Of a stretch of 64,000 nt of DNA, positions 55,742 through 64,000 are shown in pieces. This DNA is from Phoma sp. XZ068 (Eukaryota; Ascomycota; Dothideomycetes; Pleosporales; Didymellaceae). The notes under the pieces were generated by a model. It was given only the letters and a program-made list of their open reading frames with translations. It ran no database searches and was not told the origin of the DNA. Position 1 is the first letter of the stretch. Every line of letters begins with the position of its first letter. The translations under genes were made by a program, and so were the position numbers. The DNA is taken from NCBI GenBank assembly GCA_004835665.1, contig RBKR01000005.1:310001-374000 (forward strand). Reading direction: 5' to 3'.

Positions 55742-58700
55742 ATGAGCGGCCTCAAACGCTCTCTGGAGGAGTCGCATGACGGCGAGGTGCCCTCGCCCTC
55801 GGACTCGGGGGCATCGCAGAAGCCCGCCAGCCCTGCCGCGCCCGCGGCCAGCAGCTCGTCGGCGTCGTCGTTCCGCAACGTGAGCGCGTGCAACCGCTGC
55901 CGGCTGCGCAAGAACCGCTGCGACCAGCGGCTGCCGTCGTGCGCGTCCTGCGACAAGGCCAGCGTCAAGTGCGTGGGCTACGATCCCATCACGAAGCGCG
56001 AGATTCCGCGCAGGTAAGCCCGCACACGCATGCCTGGAGGGGCGCCTCGGCTCGGCGACTGACGACGACAGCTACGTCTGGTACCTCGAGACCCGCGTCG
56101 CCTACCTCGAGTCGCTGCTGCAGGACCACCAGCTGCCCTTCCAGCCCGCCGACGACTTCAACCCGGCCTTCCAGTCCCACGGCAGCGCGCCCGCCCACCA
56201 GCCCGCCGCGCCCGCCGCGCCGCGCAGCAATGGCACCGCCCCGCCGTCCACCGCAGCGCCCTCGTCGCGCGAGGACAACGAAAAGTACGACCGCGAGAAG
56301 CTCACCAAGCTGGTCTCCAACATCGGCATGGTGTCGGTCCAGGGCGCCAGCGACCCGCGCTACCTGGGCTCGACCTCGGGCATCTCGTTTGCCCGCGTCG
56401 TCTTCGCCGCCGTGAAGAGCTCCGTCTCGGGCTCGTCGTCTGAGCGCGGCAGCAACCGCGGCGGCAAGCCGGCGGCCAATGTCGTCGACGGCGGCACCTC
56501 GATGCGCGACTCGTTCTTCGGCCTGCACACCAAGCCCACCTTCCGCCAGGCGCCCTTCCCCGACCGCGAGCTGGGCTCCCGCCTGGTCGAGCTGTACTTT
56601 GAGCACGCCAACCCGCAGATCCCCATCCTCCACCGCGGCGAGTTCATGGACATGTTCGACCGCGTGTATGCCAACGGCGAACGGCACCGCACCTCGCGCG
56701 AGTCGTACATGCTCAACATTGTCTTTGCCATAGGCGCCGGCATCATCCTGGGCAGCTCCGACGCAGACGACCCACCCACCTCGGACGGCTCAGCCTCTCC
56801 CAACAAATCCCGCCCGTCTCCACCGAGCAACAAGAGACGGCGGCTCGCAGGCCAGCAGCACCAGCCCGAGGAGTACCACGCCTCGGCCATTGTGCACCTC
56901 GAGAACTTCCTGGGCTCCTCTCCCGCCGCGGACCGTCCCGACGGCTTTGGCGGCGGCCTGGAAGAGCTGCAGGCCGTGCTGCTGCTCGCTGGCTTTGCTC
57001 TCCTGAGGCCAGTCGCCCCGGGCCTGTGGTACATTGTTGGCGTTGCTGTCCGTCTCGGCGTGGACCTAGGGTTACACTACGAGGACGGAGTGGGTATTGA
57101 TGGCTCTGGCTCGGAGGACCACGCTGCTGGGAGACCCGTCAAGACAGAGGGCGTTGTGAATGAGGATGGATCGACGACGGCTGCTGGCAGCGCTAATACT
57201 GCCAAGATTGATGCAAAGGAGAGAGGCCGGAGACAGTGGGTCAGAGACCTGCGGAGACGCCTGTGGTGGTGTGTTTACTCGGTGGATAGGCTGGTTAGTA
57301 CCTGCGTGGGCAGGCCATTTGTGAGTGACATGTTTCCTATTTCAGTCACCGTGACTGATCTACGTTCCCCAACTAACTCCAACAGGGCATCACAGACCAG
57401 ATCGTCACGACAGAGTTCCCTTCACTTCTCGACGATCGCTTCATCACAAAAGAAGGCTTCCTCGAGCCTCCACCACATCTCGAAAGACCAACCTACAAGG
57501 TGGTCTCCTACCACTACATCCGTCTGAGACTACTGCAGTCTGAGATTTTGCAGGTCCTGCAGCACCGTCAGGCCCAACAAGCAAGGGCGAGTGGGGCAAA
57601 TCAACGCAACGAATTCATGCACACCAAGCTCCCATCACCTTTCCTCGCCAAGTTCGACTCCTTCCGGGCCTGGCGCGCCGACATCGACAGGCGTCTGCTC
57701 GAATGGAAGGACTCGGCCCCCACCCAAATGGACGCGGGCGTGCAATTCTCTCCACTCTTCCTCGAACTGAACTACTGGCAAGCCGTCATCATGTTGTACA
57801 GACAGAGTCTAGTAGTCCCGACTGGACTACAAGGTGTCCTGGGCACCACTGGCTCTGATGTCGGTAGCCCATCAGTAGTCGGCATGGACGACCGCGAAGA
57901 CGAAGACCTCGTGTTCCTCAAAGTAGCCGAGGCGGGTCAGAAGGTCTTGAAGCTGTATCGACAGCTGCATCGTGTTCACCTTGTGAACTATACCTTCTTG
58001 GCGACCCATCACCTGTTCATGGCCGGTAAGTGCTCTTCTCCGTAAAGTACGACGTTGCTGACTCAGAACAGGGATATCCTTTCTGTATGCTGTGTGGCAC
58101 AGCGTTCACGTTCGCAGCTTACTGGTAAGTCGGCCTACGTGCATGTGTGCGACATTTGTCGCCGACATTTCACGCTGTAACGATACTAACTGACCCTGCA
58201 GTCGCTGGATGACGTCGACTTCACCGTATTGGCCGCAACCTCGGTCCTAGGTGACCTTATCGACAAATGTCCGCCCGCAGAGGCATGTCGTGATGCCTTT
58301 GATCGAATGAGCAAAGCCACCATCCAGATGTGCATGTCAACAACTGGCTTTGGCCCACAGGCGCTCCGATCACTCCCTCCCTCGCAACAGCACTACCCCA
58401 ACTCACACTCACCTACCACAACATACACCACTGCATCCGACGACAGACAGTCGGACGCAGACATGCAAGGCTACTCGCGAAACACAAGCTACTTCACCCA
58501 ACACCCCCACCAGCGCACCCGCAAACCCGTGCCAAGATTCGACATGAACCTCAAAGACCTCTTCTCCGACGACGAAACAGACAAGCGCTCATTCAGCCGC
58601 GTCTCCAACCAAGTCACAACCATGCGTCCCCCACCACCGCCAATAAAACCCGAGTCCTCCATGCCATTCACCGCCGACCTAAAAATCTCACCCCAACTCC

Positions 58701-59107
58701 GCACCCAGGGCTTCGGGGGGTTCACACAAAACCAATCACCCCAACAACAGCAACAATCTCCCTTCCCACAGACCCAAACCAACCCCGCCCTCTCCCCACC
58801 AATATCCCAATCCCCACCCCAACCCCTCCCCTCCCCCTACCAACTCAGCGCCACACTCCCTTACAACGCATACACGCAAAACCTATCCTCTTCGTACCCA
58901 GACCTCGGTTTCCACAACGACCTCGAGTTCCTGGATAGTTTCCCCGCGCAGGGCAACGCCGCGGGGATGGTCGACGGGGCCGCCACGCAGGACGTGGGGA
59001 TTGGCTTTGGAATGGGATTTGGAGACGGGACGCACGACTGGAGTGATGGGAATGGGTTGGATATGTTTGATGGGTTTTTCTTTGGGCCGGGGGGGACGGG
59101 CATGTGA
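55742..59107 (+). CDS. Zn2Cys6 transcription factor of the UaY/PPR1 type
   Basis: Binuclear-zinc-cluster activator. Five exons, 55742-56013, 56072-57320, 57386-58025, 58072-58124 and 58202-59107, give 1039 aa. The zinc cluster uses Cys50, 53, 60, 67, 70 and 77 (C-x2-C-x6-C-x6-C-x2-C-x6-C) within ACNRCRLRKNRCDQRLPSC. It is followed by GYDPITKREIPRSYVWYLETRVAYLESLL, a linker and dimerisation helix characteristic of PPR1 and of the purine-utilisation regulator UaY. The fungal-specific middle homology domain spans about 280-760 (FGLHTKPTFRQAPFP, YFEHANPQIPILHRGEF, RRRLWWCVYSVDRLVSTCVGRPF). The C-terminus is Gln/Pro-rich then acidic/aromatic, a likely activation domain. Length is close to that of UaY. 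UaY identity is inferred from the linker and length; another member of the same group is possible. Confidence 0.85.
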
Positions 59108-59570
59108 GGTGTGTGTTGAGTGGGGAGGTGGTGTGTAGATAGGAAGGGAGGTGGAGGTTGTATATGATGAGCTGAGTGTACGATAGAGACAGATGGATAT
59201 AGGTATGGGCGGTGTAGATTCAATGCCCTGTTTGAAGATACTACATACGCAGTCGTTGTCGTAGTTATATATACATATTGGGACTTGGTCCTGTGTAATC
59301 ATTGTTGATACTCTCGTCTGCCAATGTAAGTGTTATGTGAAAGTTGTATGAAGGCGTCGAACATCTCTCACGAGCTCTCTGGACTGTGTGCATAACTGTT
59401 TCTCGAATCTGATGTGCTTGCCTGCTGGCCAGATGAAGTAGTCTCATGGTCCGAAATAGTACGGAAATAGGGCATTCATTTCTCTGAGCGTCAGACGCTT
59501 CATCCATTGTCCGTGCCATTTCTACGTAATTGTTCCCTAAACCATAGCTTTTCGGACCCTCCACAGCACA
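59108..59570. other. Intergenic region between convergent genes
   Basis: 463 bp of 3' flank from both neighbours; AT-rich with TATATATAC-like runs near 59265. Nothing else seen. Confidence 0.6.
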
Positions 59571-62500
59571 CTATGCTTCCTCCATCTTGGCCCTTGGCTT
59601 CCTGCACTTTGCAAGCTCCACAACGATATCGTTGTTCAGACGCTCCCTCGCCTCCGGCAACATTGCCAACAGCTCCTCGCGGAACTTCTTCGCTTCCGGA
59701 CTGTCGTCCTCCTTGGTTGAGCACACCTGGGTAACGTCATGCTGAGTTCTTCTGAACACCAGATCAAGTTGCTGGACCAAGTCGTCTATGCTTTGCTTAA
59801 AGGTAGAATCCCAATCTTCTTTAATGCCCTCTGAGATCATCATGAACGGGCCGCCCTGTGCAGTCACACCACGCTTGAATTCGCCCGCGCGCGCGTCGTG
59901 CAGTCGCTGACCGCGTATCTTTGGCGCTGCAACCGCAGCTTTGTAGACATCTTGCATGGCTTCGGTGAAGTAGTGTCCTGGGTCTTCTGTTGTTGCGCGG
60001 ATCTGAATCTTGCTAATCTCACATCAATCGAGGTAATAGCTGAATGTATATTGTTGGCAACATACCGAATCTTTTTCTTTATATCTCCCTTGAACTTTCT
60101 ACAAATCATGTCGATCTGATTCCGGCGTTCCTTCAGGTTTGCCCTGAACGCGATGATAGCGCCAGAGAGTGCAGCTGCAGGGTCGACTGCCGAATGTAAG
60201 ATTAGTGCGTACCGTTGGCAGCATGTAGCACTCACATTTGAGGGTATCTTCTAGGGCTGTCACCGCCTCACAAACAGCCTCAGATATATCCGTGGACAGG
60301 TCATCACAGACTTGGCCGTGAATATTCTCAAAAGGCACAGTCAGGTGTTCTTGAACTGGCACTAGTAGCGCTTTATTCCACTCTTGGGGCGGGACTGTCT
60401 TCGTTCCCCAGTTTCCTGCTTCAGATCAGTAGTGCACATCAGCCGTATACATCACCTCTTACCGTCGTGCTTAAGAACCGCTGTATAGCCTGCAGGCTTG
60501 AGCTGTTTTCTTCGTCAGATCTCCTGATACTATCTGATGTGTCTCAACATACCTTAGCCAACTCGTCACACTTACACCCCGCTCTCTTGGTCCATACTAT
60601 CTCGTTATTGGCTTCGGATTTTATCAGATCATTTGGATTGAAGATATGCAAGCACTTGACTCACCTATGAGTCTGTGTAATTCGTCGAACTGACACTCAG
60701 AAAATGCATCCGCGATGTTCTGAACTGTATCAGGCAGCGCCTGTGGCTGTTAGTGGGACGTTGAACCAAATACCGTAAAACGTACCGCTCGAGTTTTGTG
60801 GAAGGTCCGTTCGAGATCCTTCTTGCGTTTGATCTTGGAAACACTACAGGACATCTCTATAGAGTTGAGGAAAGCTGGTAAGAGCGACGTGCAATAGTGC
60901 TCGAGGGTCCTGAACCTTCCAAAGGAGGGCTTAGAGAAGAGATGCGTGCGTAATGCCGGGATCTCGGTCTCCTCGAGTGTCAGGTCTGGAGGACTTTTCT
61001 TCAAGAATCCGCCGCTCAGGTGTTGCATGTAGATTGGATTCGAGACGCAAAACACAGGTAAAGGCGTAAGATCTTTGGTGTCTTGCCGATATTGTTCGGT
61101 TATACCTTGCTTGACATGTCGGTTGCGAGCTGATATGCGAATTGCAAGGCGTCGGCGAACTAGGTCGTTCTTCTGTCGCTCGATCCGCTCCCTTTTCGCC
61201 ATCAGCTTGTATCTTTCGGATCGATCCTTCTTGACAGCTGGTGAGTTCAATCTGATACCGATCTGTTGGAGCTGCTTAGTTATTTCAACCTCCATCTGCC
61301 TAATTTCAGCCAAGACCTTCTCTTCGGCTGGAACCGATGGAAATGACTGCTTGGCGGTGATGTTCAGGTCGTCTGAACGCGTGCAGACCACAATCGTGTT
61401 GCCAGATCTCCTCCTTCTGAAAGAGTTATTGACTGCGTTGTGTAAAGTAGCATGGTCAATTGCACGATCGACCTTGTTCACCACTATTGTCATGTCGCAA
61501 CTCTGTAGATACCTCTTAGCAGCTTCAACGCGAGCACGGTTCTTGTCTGTGGTCCCGGGAAGATCAGCGATGATGGTGCCTTGTGCCAGGATGCGGGAGT
61601 ATAGGCAAACCCGGACCTTCTTGACGAGTGGCCAAGGGCAACAGATGATATCAGTACCCTCGAATCTGGGATAGTCGACCTTCATGGTAAAAGGTTGAAT
61701 GTTCTCGCTGATCTCGGACGCTGTCACCGCATTCAGTGTCGCCACATCGTTGCAGTCTCCATCGGGCATGAATTCGTCAAGAATATGCTCCGTCCAGGTC
61801 ATGAGCTTATTGATAAGTACGGGGTCTTCTGCCGATGTGTGTCGTTCCAAAAATTCTTCCGCGCGCTCATGGTCCTGGAACTCCGGCCGGCCCATGAACA
61901 GAGACCTGAGAAGGTCTGTACAGGTTCCAGCAGCAAGTCGACTGTCATTTGCCTCTTCGTCGTCGGCGTCATCGGATAATGTCAAGTATTCGAAGTAATT
62001 TCTGATTTGGGATTTCACAATGTCGCGACAAGCTTGGCGTGAGTGAAATTCCACCGAGGCCTCGAAGACTGTCTTCTGGGTCGCTGCTGCTTGGGCGTAT
62101 TCGACCACCACGTAGGTACAGCTGTTTCCATCCGCAGCCTGTCTGTGTTAGCGATAGACAAATGAAGTTGGGAAAAAGAAGCTTGCATGTATGGCCAGGT
62201 TCTCATATCCAAGGACAGAGTTCAGAAGTGAAGACTTGCCCTGTCCAGCGTCACCAATTAGAGCGATTCGCAGAACATGAGTTTCGTGAGGCGGGTGTTC
62301 GAGTTGCTTAGACTCCTTGAGTAGATATTCAGTCTCATCATCTTTGTAGGTGCTGGTTTCGATGAAGTCCTCGAGCTCCGAAACAAGAGAGTTGCATAGG
62401 ATTTCAACTTCTTTTACCGAGGGGTGGTACATAGGCAAGTCGGGCAACGGTTCCGAATCGGGATCGTGCTGTTCGACGACATCGTTACCATCATCTTCGT

Positions 62501-62849
62501 CATCCTCCTCATCATCGGAAGTCTCCGCCACTATCCAGTGTTAGCACAAGGACGGCCTTTGTGTACAGTGATTGGAGTACACACTTTTCCGCTTCCGAGA
62601 ACTGTCTGTTGGGATGACCACAGAAGTCTGTTCAGTAGGAAGAGAAGCCTGGCTATCTTGGGGCAGTGTGTGCTGCTCAGACTGATCGTCCACTCCATTA
62701 TCGTGATGTGACCCGAATGGGACAGGCGATGCTGTATGCTCTGGCTCGAACAGAGGACTCTCTTCACGGCTCGCCTGACGCATGCGCATCTTGTAGAATT
62801 CTTGTAGTGTTTTGAGATTTGTTTTGTGCGTCTGTAATGCCTTCTTCAT
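59571..62849 (-). CDS. Dynamin-like large GTPase of the SLIP-GC type
   Basis: Nine exons on the minus strand (62849-62585, 62530-62187, 62138-60786, 60740-60665, 60611-60553, 60502-60463, 60415-60236, 60186-60066 and 60012-59571) give 959 aa. The N-terminus has an acidic run (DDEEDDEDDGND). The G domain has the P-loop GDAGQGKSS (181-189), DLPG (395-398) and TRSD (456-459) as a G4-like element. A long helical stalk follows (RSERYKLMAKRERIERQKN), then the conserved C-terminal block GNWGTKTVPPQEWNK and a final helical bundle. It resembles the fungal proteins related to nuclear GTPase SLIP-GC; the function is unknown. Intron 2 appears to be GC-AG. Exons 4-6 are small, and their junctions were chosen to keep the family segment ELAK-LKPAGYTAVLKHDG-NWGTK intact. 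The model should be checked against transcripts. Confidence 0.8.
62139..62186 (-). other. Likely GC-AG intron of the SLIP-GC-type gene
   Basis: The minus strand reads ...GCCATACAT, then GCAAGC...CGCTAAC...GACAG, then GCTGCG. Length is 48 nt, with a good CTAAC branch site. No GT donor nearby restores the frame between ENLAIH and AADGNSCTYV. Confidence 0.7.
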
Positions 62850-63517
62850 GTAGACAAAAAGTTCGTGAGGCTGTTTAGTCTGGCTTAGAAAGTAGAGAGC
62901 TGGATAGACGGATGCTGTGTGCTGTTGATGCCTTTAGACTCGGTTCAGAGCGGTGGTCGCAAGCGACATATCGGTGTAAGAAGCTGATGGAAAGAGAGTT
63001 GAATATAGAATGAAGAGGACGGTTGAAGCAGGGTGAGGGAGGTTCATATGGTGAGCGCAAATCTTGATATCTCCGCAGTCGAAGGTGAGAGCGCTGCTGA
63101 TCCATTCTTGCGGAGTTTCTGGCGCAGGTGAGTTGGAAATGATAGAAACCCATACAGCAGAAAGTGAGATTCGAGGTTGACGGTGGAAGTGGTATGCTGG
63201 GAGGAGAGAGAAAACATAAGCACAAAAGGAATAGGTGCGGCTATCCGACAAAAATGGAAGGACTCAGGCGTTACTTACCTTAACACAAACTATCACTACC
63301 ACAGACGTCACTCACAGACCATCAGACAGGCTCGTCGCTCGTAAGAAGACCCCACTGAACAACAAACAAAATGATTTTGTACAGCCACGCATCGCGTACG
63401 ATGAGGTATCTATCCCAACGCCAGGAAATGATCCAGTATGCAAAGGTATATACAACAACAAACCCAAAACCCCGCCGCCAGTGATGCCCCAACACCTACC
63501 GACCAGCCTCGCAGCAC
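62850..63517. other. Intergenic region
   Basis: 668 bp between two minus-strand genes, containing the SLIP-GC-type promoter. Pyrimidine/purine-asymmetric sequence but no gene or named element. Confidence 0.55.
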
Positions 63518-64000
63518 TTACGACTCCAGCGTCAGCGCCTCCACACCCTCCATCTGCAGCCTCTTCATCATGCCCCTAATAATACCACAACTAGCTTCCC
63601 TTCCATCATCTCTACCCGCCATCCACATGCGCATCTTCCCCAGCATATTCGTGCCATCGCCCCGCTTACCGCCCTCCTTGATGTTCGTGAAAAACATGCG
63701 GCGCTTCCTGCTATCCAGCTTCTCCCACGTAGGCGTGTCCTTGCCCTTTTCGACATTCGGGTCGAGGTACTTGATGAAGCTGATGAAGTAGTCTGAGATT
63801 TCGTTGTGTCGGCGCACCATGACTTGGCCGACTGTGCCGGCGTGCTTGGTGCCGAAGCCGTTCTCGATGTCCACGCCCCACATGACGTCCCATTGGTATT
63901 GGTAGGTTGGGACGTGGTCCGGGTTGTGGGTGCCCATGGCGTTGGATGCGAGGTAGGTAGGGCAGATGTAGCGGATTTCGCCTTGTGCTTTGGCTACTGC
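63518..64000 (-). CDS. Type B carboxylesterase/lipase, C-terminal fragment
   Basis: The frame is open from the right edge of the window down to a TAA at 63520-63518, giving 160 residues; the start and catalytic Ser lie outside. The sequence IRYICPTYLASNAM, PTYQYQWDVMWGVD and FGTKHAGTVGQV matches the C-terminal part of the alpha/beta-hydrolase COesterase family, with the histidine of GTKHAG at the place of the catalytic His. DYFISFIKYLDPN follows, as usual. The last 60 residues are basic and end MEGVEALTLES. The substrate is unknown. The ATG at 63937 is internal and should not be taken as a start. Confidence 0.85.
   Translation of the reverse strand, partial: AVAKAQGEIRYICPTYLASNAMGTHNPDHVPTYQYQWDVMWGVDIENGFGTKHAGTVGQVMVRRHNEISDYFISFIKYLDPNVEKGKDTPTWEKLDSRKRRMFFTNIKEGGKRGDGTNMLGKMRMWMAGRDDGREASCGIIRGMMKRLQMEGVEALTLES

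Noticed and set aside
55989..56687. 232-codon minus-strand frame
   Set aside because: Antisense shadow of the GC-rich 5' part of the transcription-factor gene.
63235..63579. 114-codon + strand frame near the right end
   Set aside because: Overlaps the carboxylesterase 3' end on the other strand and is low-complexity (Pro/Ser/Ala).
52477..64000. Secondary-metabolite cluster (transporter, regulator, esterase)
   Set aside because: No polyketide synthase, NRPS, terpene synthase or oxidase is nearby, and a SLIP-GC-type GTPase separates the regulator from the esterase.
1..64000. CRISPR array, prophage, rRNA operon or transposon
   Set aside because: No regularly spaced repeats, no phage or transposase motifs, and no rRNA-like sequence; the window is eukaryotic nuclear DNA.

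Overview
This is a piece of nuclear chromosome from a filamentous ascomycete (Pezizomycotina; Dothideomycetes would fit, but that is a guess). The evidence is short spliceosomal introns of about 46-65 nt with GTANGT donors and CTAAC/CTGAC-like branch sites, an intron-containing tRNA gene, fungal families such as UaY/PPR1-type Zn2Cys6 regulators and Emi1, and fungal-type protein sequences throughout. There are no operons, rRNA genes, CRISPR arrays or recognisable transposons. All exon models below were built by reading splice sites and protein continuity by eye.

Layout, left half. An acetoacetyl-CoA thiolase gene (ERG10, +) converges on RPL15 (-), a ribosomal protein gene with 9-nt and 14-nt exons. 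Then come HIS5 (-), a secreted SurE-like phosphatase (-), a four-TM protein (-), an intron-bearing tRNA (-, probably Trp), bleomycin hydrolase BLH1 (+), a PIN-like/CCCH zinc-finger protein (-), and the very large lipid-transfer protein VPS13 (-). VPS13 is divergent from EMI1 (+), a twin CX9C protein. A cytosolic Hsp70 gene (-) follows, with heat-shock elements upstream.

Layout, right half. A mitochondrial DUF3429 membrane protein (+), glycerol kinase GUT1 (+), the mitochondrial Obg GTPase MTG2 (-), a short-chain dehydrogenase (+), and a 1346-aa Ser/Thr-rich single-pass surface protein (+) whose tail carries endocytic motifs. Then a VWA-like protein (-), a ubiquitin-E2-like protein without a recognisable catalytic cysteine (-), and about 3.2 kb of GC-rich DNA with no gene I can defend. 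Next are an MFS transporter (+), a UaY/PPR1-type regulator (+), a nine-exon SLIP-GC-type dynamin-like GTPase (-), and the 3' end of a type B carboxylesterase (-) that runs off the right edge.

The content is mainly housekeeping: sterol precursor synthesis, translation, histidine synthesis, proteolysis, membrane contact sites, chaperoning, glycerol catabolism and mitoribosome assembly. The 39.7-64 kb part holds more fast-evolving or lineage-specific genes. The most distinctive signals are the RPL15 micro-exons, a perfect inverted pair of Gcn4/CPC1-like sites upstream of HIS5, a predicted N-myristoylation signal on bleomycin hydrolase, an NPFxD endocytosis motif in the surface protein, and a tandem repeat that starts inside the last codons of the MFS gene. 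I did not find a convincing undescribed multi-gene system.
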